A stretch of 39,420 bases of DNA, from the NCBI GenBank assembly GCA_000990355.1, contig LBSX01000018.1, positions 1 through 39,420 of the forward strand, written 5' to 3'. Numbering within the stretch: position 1 is the first letter of the stretch; every line of letters begins with the position of its first letter. The notes under the pieces are model-generated. The model ran no database searches and was not told the origin of the DNA. It saw nothing but the letters and a program-made list of their open reading frames with translations. The translations under genes and the position numbers were made by a program. Positions 14,761-22,265 of this stretch are shown here, in pieces. The stretch comes from Candidatus Magasanikbacteria bacterium GW2011_GWC2_37_14 (GTDB lineage: Bacteria; Patescibacteriota; Patescibacteriia; Magasanikbacterales; UBA922).

Positions 14761-14818
14761 ATTAATGACGCAACCCCCCTAGGTAGTCCAGACCGAGAGT
14801 AGGTAAATTGTAGATAAC
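14759..14818 (+). repeat. 60-bp direct repeat, left copy (candidate attachment site)
   Basis: This 60-bp block is repeated at 15418-15477 with four substitutions (93% identity). Key shared parts are TTAATGACGCAACCC, CTAGGTAGTCCAGACCGAG and AGTAG. It starts at the recombinase start codon. The pair brackets a GC-rich gene with its promoter and terminators, so it may mark recombination or duplication borders of that cassette. The centre has a short GTC-CA-GAC palindrome. Confidence 0.85.
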
Positions 14819-14855
14819 AAACACATGCCATAATATTTTTTGAGTGTGCAATACA

Positions 14856-14884
14856 TTGACAACCATACTTTTGTCTGTTAGGAT
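14856..14884 (+). promoter_or_regulatory. Promoter of cassette gene 3, TTGACA-17-TAGGAT
   Basis: TTGACA (14856-14861) and TAGGAT (14879-14884) are 17 bp apart. The leader contains a small hairpin GTGCA-AAGGA-TGCAC and then AAGGAGA ahead of the gene at 14928. Confidence 0.65.
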
Positions 14885-14927
14885 AAAGTTCGTGCAAAGG
14901 ATGCACTAATAAAAAAGGAGACCTGTC

Positions 14928-15245
14928 ATGGCGGAGACGTTTGAGACCAAGTACCTGGATCTGGTGCGGAAGCTGCGCACGAGAGGAATCGAAGCCACTG
15001 CCCTGCTCATGGGGTGGAATCCTGGTCCGGATGGTATTCACTACACGATTCAGGTCGGTAGCTGGCAACACGGCCGGAAGCTGACCGTCGTGAGCGGGCT
15101 TGGCACGGACGAAGCCCAGATCGCGGTCATGAAGAAGACCTACGACCCGACCGTGCCTGCGACACCTGATCAAGTGTCCAAGGAAGTGGATCTGAAAACC
15201 CTCCTCGCCTTCGGTCAAGATCTCCTCGCCTTCACGGGCGACTAG
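14928..15245 (+). CDS. GC-rich cassette gene 3, protein of unknown function
   Basis: A 105-residue soluble-looking protein starts MAETFETKYLDLVRKLRTRG and contains WNPGPDGIHYTIQVGSW and VVSGLGTDEAQIAVMKKTYDP. No family was recognised. An AAGGAGA SD precedes the ATG by about 8 nt. The ORF is strongly GC-rich with G/C-ending codons, whereas the recombinase on one side and the zinc-ribbon protein on the other are AT-rich. The whole unit (promoter, gene, two hairpins, terminator) lies between two 60-bp direct repeats. It reads divergently from the recombinase. Confidence 0.7.
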   Translation: MAETFETKYLDLVRKLRTRGIEATALLMGWNPGPDGIHYTIQVGSWQHGRKLTVVSGLGTDEAQIAVMKKTYDPTVPATPDQVSKEVDLKTLLAFGQDLLAFTGD

Positions 15246-15263
15246 CGCCGTCCTGTCGCACTA

Positions 15264-15395
15264 CCACCCACCGTTCTGGTGGAGTGGTTCCCCACGCACA
15301 TTCCAACAAGGGAGGATTCCCCGACTGTATACGGTAAAAACGAAAGGAGAAAGTCGGGAACAGTCGAAAGATCATCTAGAGATAGGTGATTTTTT
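15264..15395 (+). terminator. 3' hairpins and terminator of cassette gene 3
   Basis: Three successive stems follow the stop. The first is CCAC-CCACC / GGTGG-A-GTGG (15264-15287). The second is CCCGACT / AGTCGGG (15320-15358). The last is a U-tract terminator ATCATCT / AGGTGAT with TTTTTT (15371-15395). The first two are GC-rich and lack a T tract, so they may protect or structure the 3' UTR. Confidence 0.7.
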
Positions 15396-15417
15396 GATAA
15401 TTTCTAAGTTTGTCTTT

Positions 15418-15477
15418 ATATTAATGACGCAACCCCTCTAGGTAGTCCAGACCGAGAGTAGATAAACTGTAGGTAAC
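15418..15477 (+). repeat. 60-bp direct repeat, right copy
   Basis: This is the second copy of the block at 14759-14818, in the same orientation. Changes are C to T at the CCCCCCT run, G to A, T to C and A to G in the right half. Identity stops abruptly at both ends. It lies 22 bp after the terminator of cassette gene 3. Confidence 0.85.
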
Positions 15478-15560
15478 TCGACTTCGCAAGAATCTATATG
15501 TAAGCTATTATACACTGGACTTTTAGCTCTATTTGAGTTAAAATATCTTTAACAATTTAA

Positions 15561-15750
15561 GGCCGAAAGGCCAGATACCTAAACCTAAATTAATTTAGGC
15601 ATGGTTTCTCAAGACCCAACGAAGACACTGAACTCCACGTTCAGCGACTCTTCGTTGGGCTATACCGGGAAACTGGTATAGGGTCGTAAGACCTAGCTGG
15701 CGTGGGGTTTTGTGTTTCATGCCGGCTAACCAACAAAGGTCGGTTTTTTA
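15561..15750 (+). ncRNA. Candidate structured RNA or leader upstream of the zinc-ribbon gene
   Basis: Dense pairing is visible. There is GGCC-GAAA-GGCC (15561-15572), then CCTAAA/TTTAGG. A three-way junction has a closing stem GACC/GGTC (15613-15616 with 15682-15685). Its first arm is CAACGAAGA/TCTTCGTTG with inner CTGAAC/GTTCAG (15617-15657), and its second is CTATACC/GGTATAG (15660-15681). A hairpin TAGCTGGCGTG/CATGCCGGCTA (15694-15728) and a T tract near 15743 follow. It ends 23 bp before the next ATG. It could be a riboswitch-like leader or an independent RNA; I do not recognise a known class. A TTCGCA-17-TATTAT promoter at 15483-15511 could drive it. Confidence 0.5.
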
Positions 15751-15772
15751 TTTATTATTAACTTAAAATATT

Positions 15773-16345
15773 ATGCCAGAAAATACAACATCAGTCACCA
15801 CTAAAAAATGTCGTCATTGCCAAGGGATAGTAGATATCAAAGCTAAAAAATGCCAACACTGCAGTTCTGATTTAAGAAATTGGTTTATTAGACACAAAAT
15901 TATTTCTATAATTTTGATAATCATACTATATGCCATTGGTTCTCAAAGTTTGAGTGACACCAACAAAGCAAGACAGGCGGCGAAATTAAACAATGATGGC
16001 TCTACGACTAGTACTTCCGCTGAAGTGCAAAACGACAATAATTTACAAGTCGGACAAGATTCATATCTACGTTTACCAAATATTTCTGATCCTGGACAAA
16101 AAATATGCTTAGGTACAACCACCGATGACGCAGATAAAATTACTAAGGCTATGTTGGCTAATGACTTTTTAGGTCTGTTAGAAATTCCAGGTGCCTTTTG
16201 TGTAAGCAACGGTACAAAGGTAAAACTTATAGAAAAAGATTTTCCACTAAGAAGAGTTAGGATAGTTGAAGGCGTTAATAAGATTGATAGTGATAAAGTT
16301 GGTCTATCTGGATGGGTACCATTAGAATTTGTGGTAACCAACTAA
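15773..16345 (+). CDS. Membrane-anchored zinc-ribbon protein with C-terminal SH3-like region
   Basis: The 190-residue protein has an N-terminal zinc ribbon (Cys13, Cys16, Cys27, Cys30 in CRHC...CQHC) and one transmembrane helix (about 42-60). A Ser/Thr-rich linker follows, then a C-terminal domain whose last 50 residues (NGTKVKLIEKDF...RVRIVEG...GLSGWVPLEFV) look like a bacterial SH3-like fold. The ribbon would be cytoplasmic and the SH3-like domain outside, or the reverse. The function is unknown. It follows a highly structured non-coding stretch and is convergent with the phage-like HTH gene. Confidence 0.7.
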   Translation: MPENTTSVTTKKCRHCQGIVDIKAKKCQHCSSDLRNWFIRHKIISIILIIILYAIGSQSLSDTNKARQAAKLNNDGSTTSTSAEVQNDNNLQVGQDSYLRLPNISDPGQKICLGTTTDDADKITKAMLANDFLGLLEIPGAFCVSNGTKVKLIEKDFPLRRVRIVEGVNKIDSDKVGLSGWVPLEFVVTN

Positions 16346-16349
16346 TTTA

Positions 16350-16829
16350 TTATTTATCCAACTCAGACTTGGAATCTAAAACGTCAGTAATAATTTTATC
16401 ATTATTATCTTTTTCTCTGCCCGGGTAGATGAATACTCTAATAGCTTCTATTGTTTTTTCAATTAGATTTTTCTTTTCATTTTCTACTTTACGTAATTTC
16501 TCTTCTAGTTTGAGTCTCATAAAACCTGGGTTAGCATTCTCATATCTTGGACTATTGTGCTCCAAAATATATTTTGATGCGTTGAGTGCCACATACTCGT
16601 TACTACCTTTGACCAAACTGACAATTTTAGATTCTGCTACATCACAGATTCCAGTAATGCCGATATCTTTGGCTTTGTTGAATTCTTCTCGAAACACTTC
16701 GTCTTCATTAAACCATCGATAAAAAGTAGCTCGAGAAATATCAAACTTGTGACACAAAGAACTGATAATCGGATTATCACTAGCCAACTTAATCATATTT
16801 TTTTTAATTTTAGCTTTGGACACTTTCAT
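16350..16829 (-). CDS. Phage-type HTH protein (terminase small subunit-like)
   Basis: The 159-residue protein has an N-terminal helix-turn-helix (PIISSLCHKFDISRATFYRWFNEDEVFREEFNKAK), like the homeodomain-type HTH of phBC6A51-like terminase small subunits. A helical region (VAESKIVSLVKGSNEYVALNASKYILE) and a charged coiled coil follow. It overlaps the upstream methyltransferase gene by 20 bp. No large terminase is present, so this is a remnant or has been recruited as a regulator. The family call rests on the HTH and the size only. Confidence 0.65.
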   Translation of the reverse strand: MKVSKAKIKKNMIKLASDNPIISSLCHKFDISRATFYRWFNEDEVFREEFNKAKDIGITGICDVAESKIVSLVKGSNEYVALNASKYILEHNSPRYENANPGFMRLKLEEKLRKVENEKKNLIEKTIEAIRVFIYPGREKDNNDKIITDVLDSKSELDK

Positions 16830-18153
16830 ATTTAACGGCCTTTTTTCCAGTTAACTTTTCCCAACGATTACGGATAACCTCGGCGTAGACTGGAGATTTC
16901 TCCATAACATAGCAACGTCGATTCATTTTGGTCGCTGCTATCAAAGTCGAGCCACTACCACCAAACGGCTCAACTATTAAGTCTCCTCGTTTGGTTAGTA
17001 CTTTGATATATGGTATTAAAATCTGTAATGGTTTAGTACCAAAGATTATTCCTTGTCCAGAGTGTTTAGCGTCGTCAGCGTTAAACTCAATAAAATCACT
17101 CGGACAAATCTTTTTACCTTTTTCGTATCCTTCCCATTGGGGTTTACCTGAAATGGCATACAACGCCGTTTCATATTCATTCTGCAATTCTTGTTCTTCA
17201 TCTTCGAGATTGTATTCTACCTCACCAGAAGCCCCAACCATGGCGATATCATGTTTAGAAAAGAATTTATGCTTAGCAGCAAATCCTTGGGTACGATTAG
17301 GTAAATGCCAAACTAACATATTTTTAATTTTCCAATGTTTTTTCATTTCATCCCAGATGATTGGAATGTTCTTCCAATTTTCGTAAACAATAATGGAAAA
17401 ATTATTCTTGGCAATATTTTTGGTATTAGCCATCCATTTTTCTGTAAAATCATCAGGCAGTTCGTCGGTCTCAAGGTAGCGACGATTTTTCTTGGCCCCG
17501 AATCCTTCGGTTGGATTCCCATTCCTTTTGCCAGCTTTTAAATAATCCAAAATGTATGGTGGATCGGTAAAGCACATGTCAGCTTTTTCACCATTCATTA
17601 AGTTTTGTATATCTGCTTCAATGGTCGAGTCACCACAATACAAGACACTATCTCCCAAAAGCCAACGATCTCCTTTTTGGATTTCAATTTCCGTAATATT
17701 TAGTTTGTCCAACTCTTTTTCTAGATCAAATTGTTCAGGGATATCTTCGACTTCAAAAATGTCATCGATATCTTCGCTACTAAATCCAACGTCAGCTAAA
17801 AAACTTTCGTCAAATTCAGCTAAAAGATTTAGATCCCATTCGCCAGTATTTTTATTTAATCGTAAATTAAGTTCTTTCTCTTTACTTATATCTGGTAGGT
17901 TAATGTACACAACTGGCATTTCTGTGTAGCCCATTTTTTGAGCAACAAACAATCTGAAGTGTCCGCCGATAACAATGTTCTTTCTGTTATCTGCACCATT
18001 AGCGATAATAGGGTCTACCAGACCGAATGTATTTATACTCTCTGTTAGTTGCCCTACAGCAACCTCATCCCACTTGCGTGGGTTATATTCTGTGGGTTTC
18101 AAGTCCATAATCGGGACTTGGACGATATTGATGTTGTGACTTTGTGTAGTCAT
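16810..18153 (-). CDS. ParB-like domain fused to DNA methyltransferase
   Basis: The 447-residue protein joins an N-terminal ParB/Srx-type domain (VPIMDLKPTEYNPRKW, then NIVIGGHFRLFVAQKMG, about residues 8-90) to an amino-DNA methyltransferase. The latter has catalytic motif DPPY (in MCFTDPPYILDYL) and, near the C-terminus, the AdoMet-binding motif EPFGGSGSTLIAATKMNRRCYVMEKSP. The motif order, catalytic before AdoMet-binding, fits a beta-class N4/N6 enzyme. Such fusions are common in phages and integrated elements. No restriction endonuclease is adjacent. I choose the ATG at 18153 because an upstream in-frame start would lie in a promoter-like region. Confidence 0.88.
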   Translation of the reverse strand: MTTQSHNINIVQVPIMDLKPTEYNPRKWDEVAVGQLTESINTFGLVDPIIANGADNRKNIVIGGHFRLFVAQKMGYTEMPVVYINLPDISKEKELNLRLNKNTGEWDLNLLAEFDESFLADVGFSSEDIDDIFEVEDIPEQFDLEKELDKLNITEIEIQKGDRWLLGDSVLYCGDSTIEADIQNLMNGEKADMCFTDPPYILDYLKAGKRNGNPTEGFGAKKNRRYLETDELPDDFTEKWMANTKNIAKNNFSIIVYENWKNIPIIWDEMKKHWKIKNMLVWHLPNRTQGFAAKHKFFSKHDIAMVGASGEVEYNLEDEEQELQNEYETALYAISGKPQWEGYEKGKKICPSDFIEFNADDAKHSGQGIIFGTKPLQILIPYIKVLTKRGDLIVEPFGGSGSTLIAATKMNRRCYVMEKSPVYAEVIRNRWEKLTGKKAVKYESVQS

Positions 18154-18180
18154 ATGTTTGTTAGTTAATGAATTAAAAAA

Positions 18181-18202
18181 ATACCTAACGATAGGTATTA
18201 TA
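18181..18202 (-). promoter_or_regulatory. Palindromic operator overlapping the methyltransferase -10 box
   Basis: ATACCTA-ACGA-TAGGTAT (18181-18198) is a perfect 7-bp inverted repeat. The minus-strand -10 TATAAT (18202-18197) overlaps its edge. The position suggests a repressor site, perhaps for the HTH or ParB-like protein encoded downstream. In RNA it could also form a hairpin followed by a T run, so an attenuator is possible. Confidence 0.5.
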
Positions 18203-18259
18203 TACAAAGTCAAAAGCCAAATTGTGACATTATTTGTTACAAATAACTGTGTGATTTTT

Positions 18260-19114
18260 TTAGCTTGTTTTAGATAATTTATTCATTCTACTTCTAATCT
18301 TTCTCATATTAGGAATAAATTTATCCACATCTGATTTTGTAGCATCTTCTGGTAAAAACTCTGTAGCCACATCCTGATCTTTCCATTTGTAATCTCCTTC
18401 TTCATCATTAATTACCATGTTCTTCTTTTTTGATAATTTCATTAATTTTACATTTTCATTAAATTTATTCATGGGATGCATTTCCACATCTCCCAGTGGA
18501 TAGTGACAATGACTTAAAAATTTGAATTTTTTATTTTTTATAAATTTAAGATGCATCTCCACTTCTTCTTTTATCATTTTCCACTCGTCTCTTGTGGGTT
18601 TATTATAAACAGCCACACTGATATATTCCTTATCACAATCAAATGCGATTGAATGATTGGCACTTGGGGCGGTTATGTCATTAAAAAAAATATACTTTCT
18701 AACATTTTCCTTAAAGTGAATTGGTAATTTGTTATTTTTTACAGTGTCATTTAATTCTTGATCAAAGTGATTTAATCTTATGTAAGAGTTGTTAACTTGT
18801 GTTTTCTCAAGTCTATAATCACTAAATTTTTTATATAACCCTTTTTTAAGTTTTATTTCTATATTTTTTAAAGCTTTAAGATAATTTTTATTTTCCATAT
18901 CTATATCTGTCTGCAGAACCATTTTTTTATGCCAAAGATCGCATTCTTGACCACTTTGAAAACCATCTTTATTAATATTAAAAATATTCCTAATTTTTTT
19001 AATATCTGATTGGAATTTTTGACTATAAACTGTTTTTTTCATTAAATCCAAATTTACCCGATGAATTTTAGGGACTATTTCAAAAATGATAGTTTTTTTG
19101 TTCTTTTTAGTCAT
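18260..19114 (-). CDS. Lysine-rich protein of unknown function
   Basis: The 284-residue protein is rich in Lys, Asn and Asp with no membrane segment or signal peptide. Features include a central FFNDITAPSANHSIAFDCDKEYISVAVYN segment that looks like beta strands, a helical EEVEMHLKFIKNKKFKF and a basic C-terminus (RKIRSRMNKLSKTS). I do not recognise a family. It lies 107 bp upstream of the methyltransferase gene on the same strand and may belong to the same mobile element. It is AT-rich and starts without an SD. Confidence 0.65.
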   Translation of the reverse strand: MTKKNKKTIIFEIVPKIHRVNLDLMKKTVYSQKFQSDIKKIRNIFNINKDGFQSGQECDLWHKKMVLQTDIDMENKNYLKALKNIEIKLKKGLYKKFSDYRLEKTQVNNSYIRLNHFDQELNDTVKNNKLPIHFKENVRKYIFFNDITAPSANHSIAFDCDKEYISVAVYNKPTRDEWKMIKEEVEMHLKFIKNKKFKFLSHCHYPLGDVEMHPMNKFNENVKLMKLSKKKNMVINDEEGDYKWKDQDVATEFLPEDATKSDVDKFIPNMRKIRSRMNKLSKTS

Positions 19115-19159
19115 GTTGTTATTTTAACTGAAAAACAGCAATTATTCAACTGAAATATA

Positions 19160-19188
19160 TTGACTTTTAACTTATAAATTGTTTAAAT
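19160..19188 (+). promoter_or_regulatory. Promoter of cassette gene 4, TTGACT-17-TTAAAT
   Basis: TTGACT (19160-19165) and TTAAAT (19183-19188) are 17 bp apart and AT-rich, ahead of a G-rich leader and a GGGAGGT SD. Confidence 0.5.
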
Positions 19189-19236
19189 AGGATGGGGTGG
19201 TGGTGCAAATAGTGTGCGGGGATCTGGGAGGTTGCG

Positions 19237-19722
19237 ATGGCATGGACCGACCTGATGGTTGGTAATCGTGGACATTGGTATGTTCTGTTCTGGAGATACA
19301 GTATAAGGTGGGATCTTATAGGGGGATTTTTTCCACAAAATATTATTCCAATTCAGATGGAATTTCGGTTGAAAATCCAGGACAAAAGCTGGCAACAGCA
19401 GGAGTTCTGGACTAGGACCGTCCTTCTGAGGGCAGAAGATAAGGTTTTTAGAACCGATGACGAGAAAAAAGATGTCGGGATGATTGTAAATTATTTGTTA
19501 TATAAGGCTAATCGGTTCTACCTGGGGATGGCCACGGACAGCAAGCTCATGCCCCAGGAACTCTTCTGGGCGTATCTGACCACGTTGCTGGAATCGGCGC
19601 TCATGGGCAGATCTTGGAGAGATCTTGGCCAAGAGCGCGAACTCATCATCTGCCGTCCATTCACTGATCGGGACGACAGAGATTGGGATAGAGATTTCGT
19701 CAATAACAGGGAGAGGGGCTGA
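19237..19722 (+). CDS. Cassette gene 4, Trp- and Arg-rich protein of unknown function
   Basis: The 161-residue protein starts MAWTDLMVGNRGHWYVLFWRY and ends in a charged tail (RPFTDRDDRDWDRDFVNNRERG). Aromatic residues, mainly Trp, Phe and Tyr, are frequent. No known family or transmembrane helix is clear. A GGGAGGT SD sits 5 nt before the ATG. GC content is intermediate, richer than the neighbours but less extreme than the other cassettes. It has its own promoter and a run of 3' hairpins. The 18.3-kb gene runs divergently upstream. Confidence 0.65.
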   Translation: MAWTDLMVGNRGHWYVLFWRYSIRWDLIGGFFPQNIIPIQMEFRLKIQDKSWQQQEFWTRTVLLRAEDKVFRTDDEKKDVGMIVNYLLYKANRFYLGMATDSKLMPQELFWAYLTTLLESALMGRSWRDLGQERELIICRPFTDRDDRDWDRDFVNNRERG

Positions 19723-19766
19723 AGAAATACCCTAAACCCTAGACATGGTCCCCCAACACTAGCCCT

Positions 19767-19906
19767 TCCCGATTAGTTTCGGGATGAGGACAGAGCACCA
19801 CCACCCCTGTTCTCATATTAAATTAACTATAAAAGTTTGCCAAGAATCCTAATTGTCTTTGCCGGGAATTTTAGTGAAAGCGACTTGATTTATTAGTCGC
19901 TTTTTT
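19767..19906 (+). terminator. 3' hairpins and terminator of cassette gene 4
   Basis: TCCCGA/TCGGGA (19767-19784) abuts a 10-bp stem ATGAGGACAG/CTGTTCTCAT (19784-19816). The intrinsic terminator AAAGCGACT/AGTCGCTTT with a T6 tract (19877-19906) lies 60 bp later. The rest of 19723-20030 holds only the promoter of the following operon. Confidence 0.7.
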
Positions 19907-19973
19907 GTTTTTTAACTCAAAATGACCAAATGAGGGAAAGTAATTTATCAGCATTTTTGCTCTTTCAAAATGT

Positions 19974-20002
19974 ACCTTAAAGGTGTAAAATTATCATATA
20001 AT
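19974..20002 (+). promoter_or_regulatory. Promoter/operator of the 20-25 kb operon
   Basis: A consensus -10 TATAAT is at 19997-20002. The -35 position is occupied by the palindrome ACCTTAAAGGT (19974-19984) instead of a TTGACA-like box, which suggests an activator-dependent or repressed promoter. Confidence 0.45.
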
Positions 20003-20030
20003 CATTGCTGTATAACTAAACAAAAAATTT

Positions 20031-20336
20031 ATGATTGACCTAAAAAAACTTCAAAAAGATATTTACGATAATAAAGTCGCTAAAGGATTTAATACAAAAG
20101 ATGTTAATTTTGAGTTTGGCCTAACTTATGGCGAACTTGCTGAGGCATTCAATGCCTATCGTAAAAAATTGCCCGACCTTGGTGAAGAATTAGCAGATGT
20201 GGTCATATATCTTTTGGGACTTTCGGCCATATTAGGCATTGATATTGAAAAAGAAATTTTGAAAAAAGTTGCGAAGAATAAAAAGCGTGAATATAAAAAA
20301 ATAGACGGAGTAAATGTTCGAACAAAAGATGTATAG
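20031..20336 (+). CDS. MazG-like nucleotide pyrophosphohydrolase
   Basis: The 101-residue all-alpha protein has the MazG/dUTPase-like metal-binding pattern: ELAEAF (Glu35, Glu38) followed by GEELADVVIYLLGLSAILGID (Glu52, Glu53, Asp56). Such enzymes hydrolyse NTPs or modified nucleotides to NMP and pyrophosphate, cleaning the nucleotide pool. It is the first gene of a plus-strand run reaching 25.4 kb, separated from the next gene by 117 bp. No SD is visible. The substrate cannot be inferred. Confidence 0.85.
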   Translation: MIDLKKLQKDIYDNKVAKGFNTKDVNFEFGLTYGELAEAFNAYRKKLPDLGEELADVVIYLLGLSAILGIDIEKEILKKVAKNKKREYKKIDGVNVRTKDV

Positions 20337-20453
20337 AACTCACAAATAACGTCGCCAACACGGCATATCTGGTTCTGTTACATCCAAATACCAACACACT
20401 TCAGATGATACAAAATGATAATAGAGTAACTAATATAAAATTAAGTCAACAAT

Positions 20454-20885
20454 ATGAGTGAGATAGATCCTAAACAACATTCCGCTGAGCATATTTTATC
20501 TGCAGTTTTTGGACAATTATTTAACAGCAAAATTATTGACTCAAGATTTAGAGGCAATAATGTTAGATGTGATTATGAATTAGAAATAAAAATTCCGACT
20601 GAAGAAATAATCAAAGAAGTGGAAGACAGAGCAAATATAATCATTTCTGAAAATAGAGAGGTTGTCTTTGAAGAAATTGGCTTGGAACAAGCCAAAGCAT
20701 TGTATTCTTTGCATCGATTACCCGACGGTGTTAAAAATGTAAGTATTGTAAAAATAGGGTCAGATATAATTACACCATGTAAGGGACCACATGTTAAAAA
20801 TACAAAAGAGATTGGGATACTAAAGATAAGGACACACCATCTGGTTAGTCCTAATGTATTACGTCTAACTTTTGTCCTTGATTAA
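20454..20885 (+). CDS. Stand-alone tRNA-editing domain (AlaX/ThrRS second additional domain-like)
   Basis: The 143-residue protein resembles the editing domain shared by alanyl- and threonyl-tRNA synthetases. The zinc ligands appear as HSAEH (His9, His13) and CKGPHV (Cys109, His113), the latter varying from the usual CGGTH. Free-standing versions (AlaX) deacylate mischarged tRNAs such as Ser-tRNA(Ala). The catalytic domain of a synthetase is absent. Together with the YbaK-like gene at 24.9 kb it gives this operon two trans-editing enzymes. Confidence 0.8.
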   Translation: MSEIDPKQHSAEHILSAVFGQLFNSKIIDSRFRGNNVRCDYELEIKIPTEEIIKEVEDRANIIISENREVVFEEIGLEQAKALYSLHRLPDGVKNVSIVKIGSDIITPCKGPHVKNTKEIGILKIRTHHLVSPNVLRLTFVLD

Positions 20886-20914
20886 AATAATATTTAACAT
20901 TTATCAATAATAAT

Positions 20915-21343
20915 ATGTTACCAGATGAAAAATCCAAACGTTTTATAGCTATTCTAAATAAAAAAGTTGACATCGGTAAACTAATGAATGCCTTAGGACA
21001 TATGACAGCGGGTATGGCAGGCGGTAATGGAAAAGCGGAGGAAATGTGTTTTTTACAATACCAAGATAAAGATGGGGGTAAACATCCGAATATTTCGCAT
21101 TTTCCATTTATAATACTTAAAGCTGATAATTCAAATAAAATTCGTGCCGTTCGTAATGAATGTATCACTCGGGGTATTCTTTTTTCGGATTTTACCAGCA
21201 CGATGACTATTGGCACTTCTGAAGAACAACAAAATAATACTCGTGAAACATCGGAGGCAGAACTTGAATATTATGGTATTGTTATGTTTGGGTTAACTGA
21301 TGATCTAAAAGAATTTACTGGTAAATTTTCGTTATTTCAATAA
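20915..21343 (+). CDS. DUF2000 family protein
   Basis: The 142-residue protein fits DUF2000, a family with a peptidyl-tRNA hydrolase II-like fold. It starts with KRFIAILNKKVDIGKLMNALGHMTAGMA and continues with SHFPFIILKADNSNKIRAVRNEC. Activity is unproven for the family. It sits 29 bp after the tRNA-editing domain gene and 14 bp before a transporter gene. The tRNA-related fold and neighbourhood hint at a role in handling aminoacyl- or peptidyl-tRNA, which is an inference. Confidence 0.75.
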   Translation: MLPDEKSKRFIAILNKKVDIGKLMNALGHMTAGMAGGNGKAEEMCFLQYQDKDGGKHPNISHFPFIILKADNSNKIRAVRNECITRGILFSDFTSTMTIGTSEEQQNNTRETSEAELEYYGIVMFGLTDDLKEFTGKFSLFQ

Positions 21344-21357
21344 TTATTTTACCACTT

Positions 21358-22245
21358 ATGCTCTGGCTCATCTTCGCCATAATCCCTGCCGTTGGTGACG
21401 GTCTTAGCAATATCATTGACGGACACCTCTCAAATAATAAATTCCATAATCCTTGGGTGTTATTGTTTTACTCTGGAATCATGGAATTGTTATTCTTACC
21501 ATTTGTTTTATTATATAGACTCCCTGCAATCTTTTCTTTTAAAATAATGCTCTTTTTCCCAATCATCGCTTTTTTAGATTTTCTTACTTTAATTTTTTAC
21601 TACAAAGCTCTCAAAGAAGACGACACTTCAATTGTCGCTTCTTTATTCTCGTTGGGTAAAATATTCGTGCCAGTCTTAGCATTCTTTGTGGTTGGTGAAA
21701 GATTGTCGCCATTGCAGTATTTAGCCTTTTTTGTCATTATTTTTTCTTCAACCTTACTTACAGCTAGTAGTAGTGGAGGAAAGATTAAATTTAACAAGTC
21801 TTTACTATTAATGTTTTTGTCTTCTTTAGTTCATTCAATTGAAGGTGTAATTTACAAATATGTTTTAGAATCAGTGGATTGGGTATCGGGGTTTGTTTAT
21901 GTTACTTTGTTTTCCATACTTGGTTTTATTATAATTGCCATTATAAAAAACAAAGAAGTCAAGAAGCAATTTAATACATTTAAAACCAATTTTAATTTAG
22001 TAATATTTAATTCATCAATTGCTTTTATTGCCAGCCTATCATCGGTTATAGCTTTTTCTCTGGCCCCAATTACTTTGGTCAAAGGTATTTTTGCTACCCA
22101 ACCATTTTTTGTTATTATTTTTACTTACTTTTTGAGTAAATATTTTAAGACTAACTACAAAGAGAAAATGGATAAAGGTAATTTAATTAAAAAGTTAGTT
22201 ATCTTTACTGTAATGTGTGTGGCTTTAATTTTCGTGATTGAATAA
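21358..22245 (+). CDS. EamA/DMT-family transporter
   Basis: The 295-residue protein has about ten hydrophobic helices arranged as two EamA halves. Typical family segments are FLDFLTLIFYYKALKEDDTSIVASLFSLGKIFVPVLAFFVVGERLS in the first half and SLAPITLVKGIFATQPFFVIIFTYFLS in the second. DMT transporters export amino acids or other metabolites. It follows DUF2000 by 14 bp and precedes an amino-acid racemase by 20 bp, so an amino-acid substrate is plausible but not shown. Confidence 0.85.
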   Translation: MLWLIFAIIPAVGDGLSNIIDGHLSNNKFHNPWVLLFYSGIMELLFLPFVLLYRLPAIFSFKIMLFFPIIAFLDFLTLIFYYKALKEDDTSIVASLFSLGKIFVPVLAFFVVGERLSPLQYLAFFVIIFSSTLLTASSSGGKIKFNKSLLLMFLSSLVHSIEGVIYKYVLESVDWVSGFVYVTLFSILGFIIIAIIKNKEVKKQFNTFKTNFNLVIFNSSIAFIASLSSVIAFSLAPITLVKGIFATQPFFVIIFTYFLSKYFKTNYKEKMDKGNLIKKLVIFTVMCVALIFVIE

Positions 22246-22265
22246 TAATTAACATAATAAATTAT

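Noticed and set aside
14751-15218. A 155-codon minus-strand frame across the 60-bp repeat and cassette gene 3
   Set aside because: It runs through the promoter and the direct repeat of the plus-strand gene and is rich in His/Arg, typical of a shadow frame.
11224-19114. A complete prophage integrated at tRNA-Leu
   Set aside because: There is a serine recombinase, an HTH terminase-like gene and a methyltransferase, but no portal, capsid, tail or large terminase genes, and the tRNA duplication lies on only one side; only remnants or a small element are supported.
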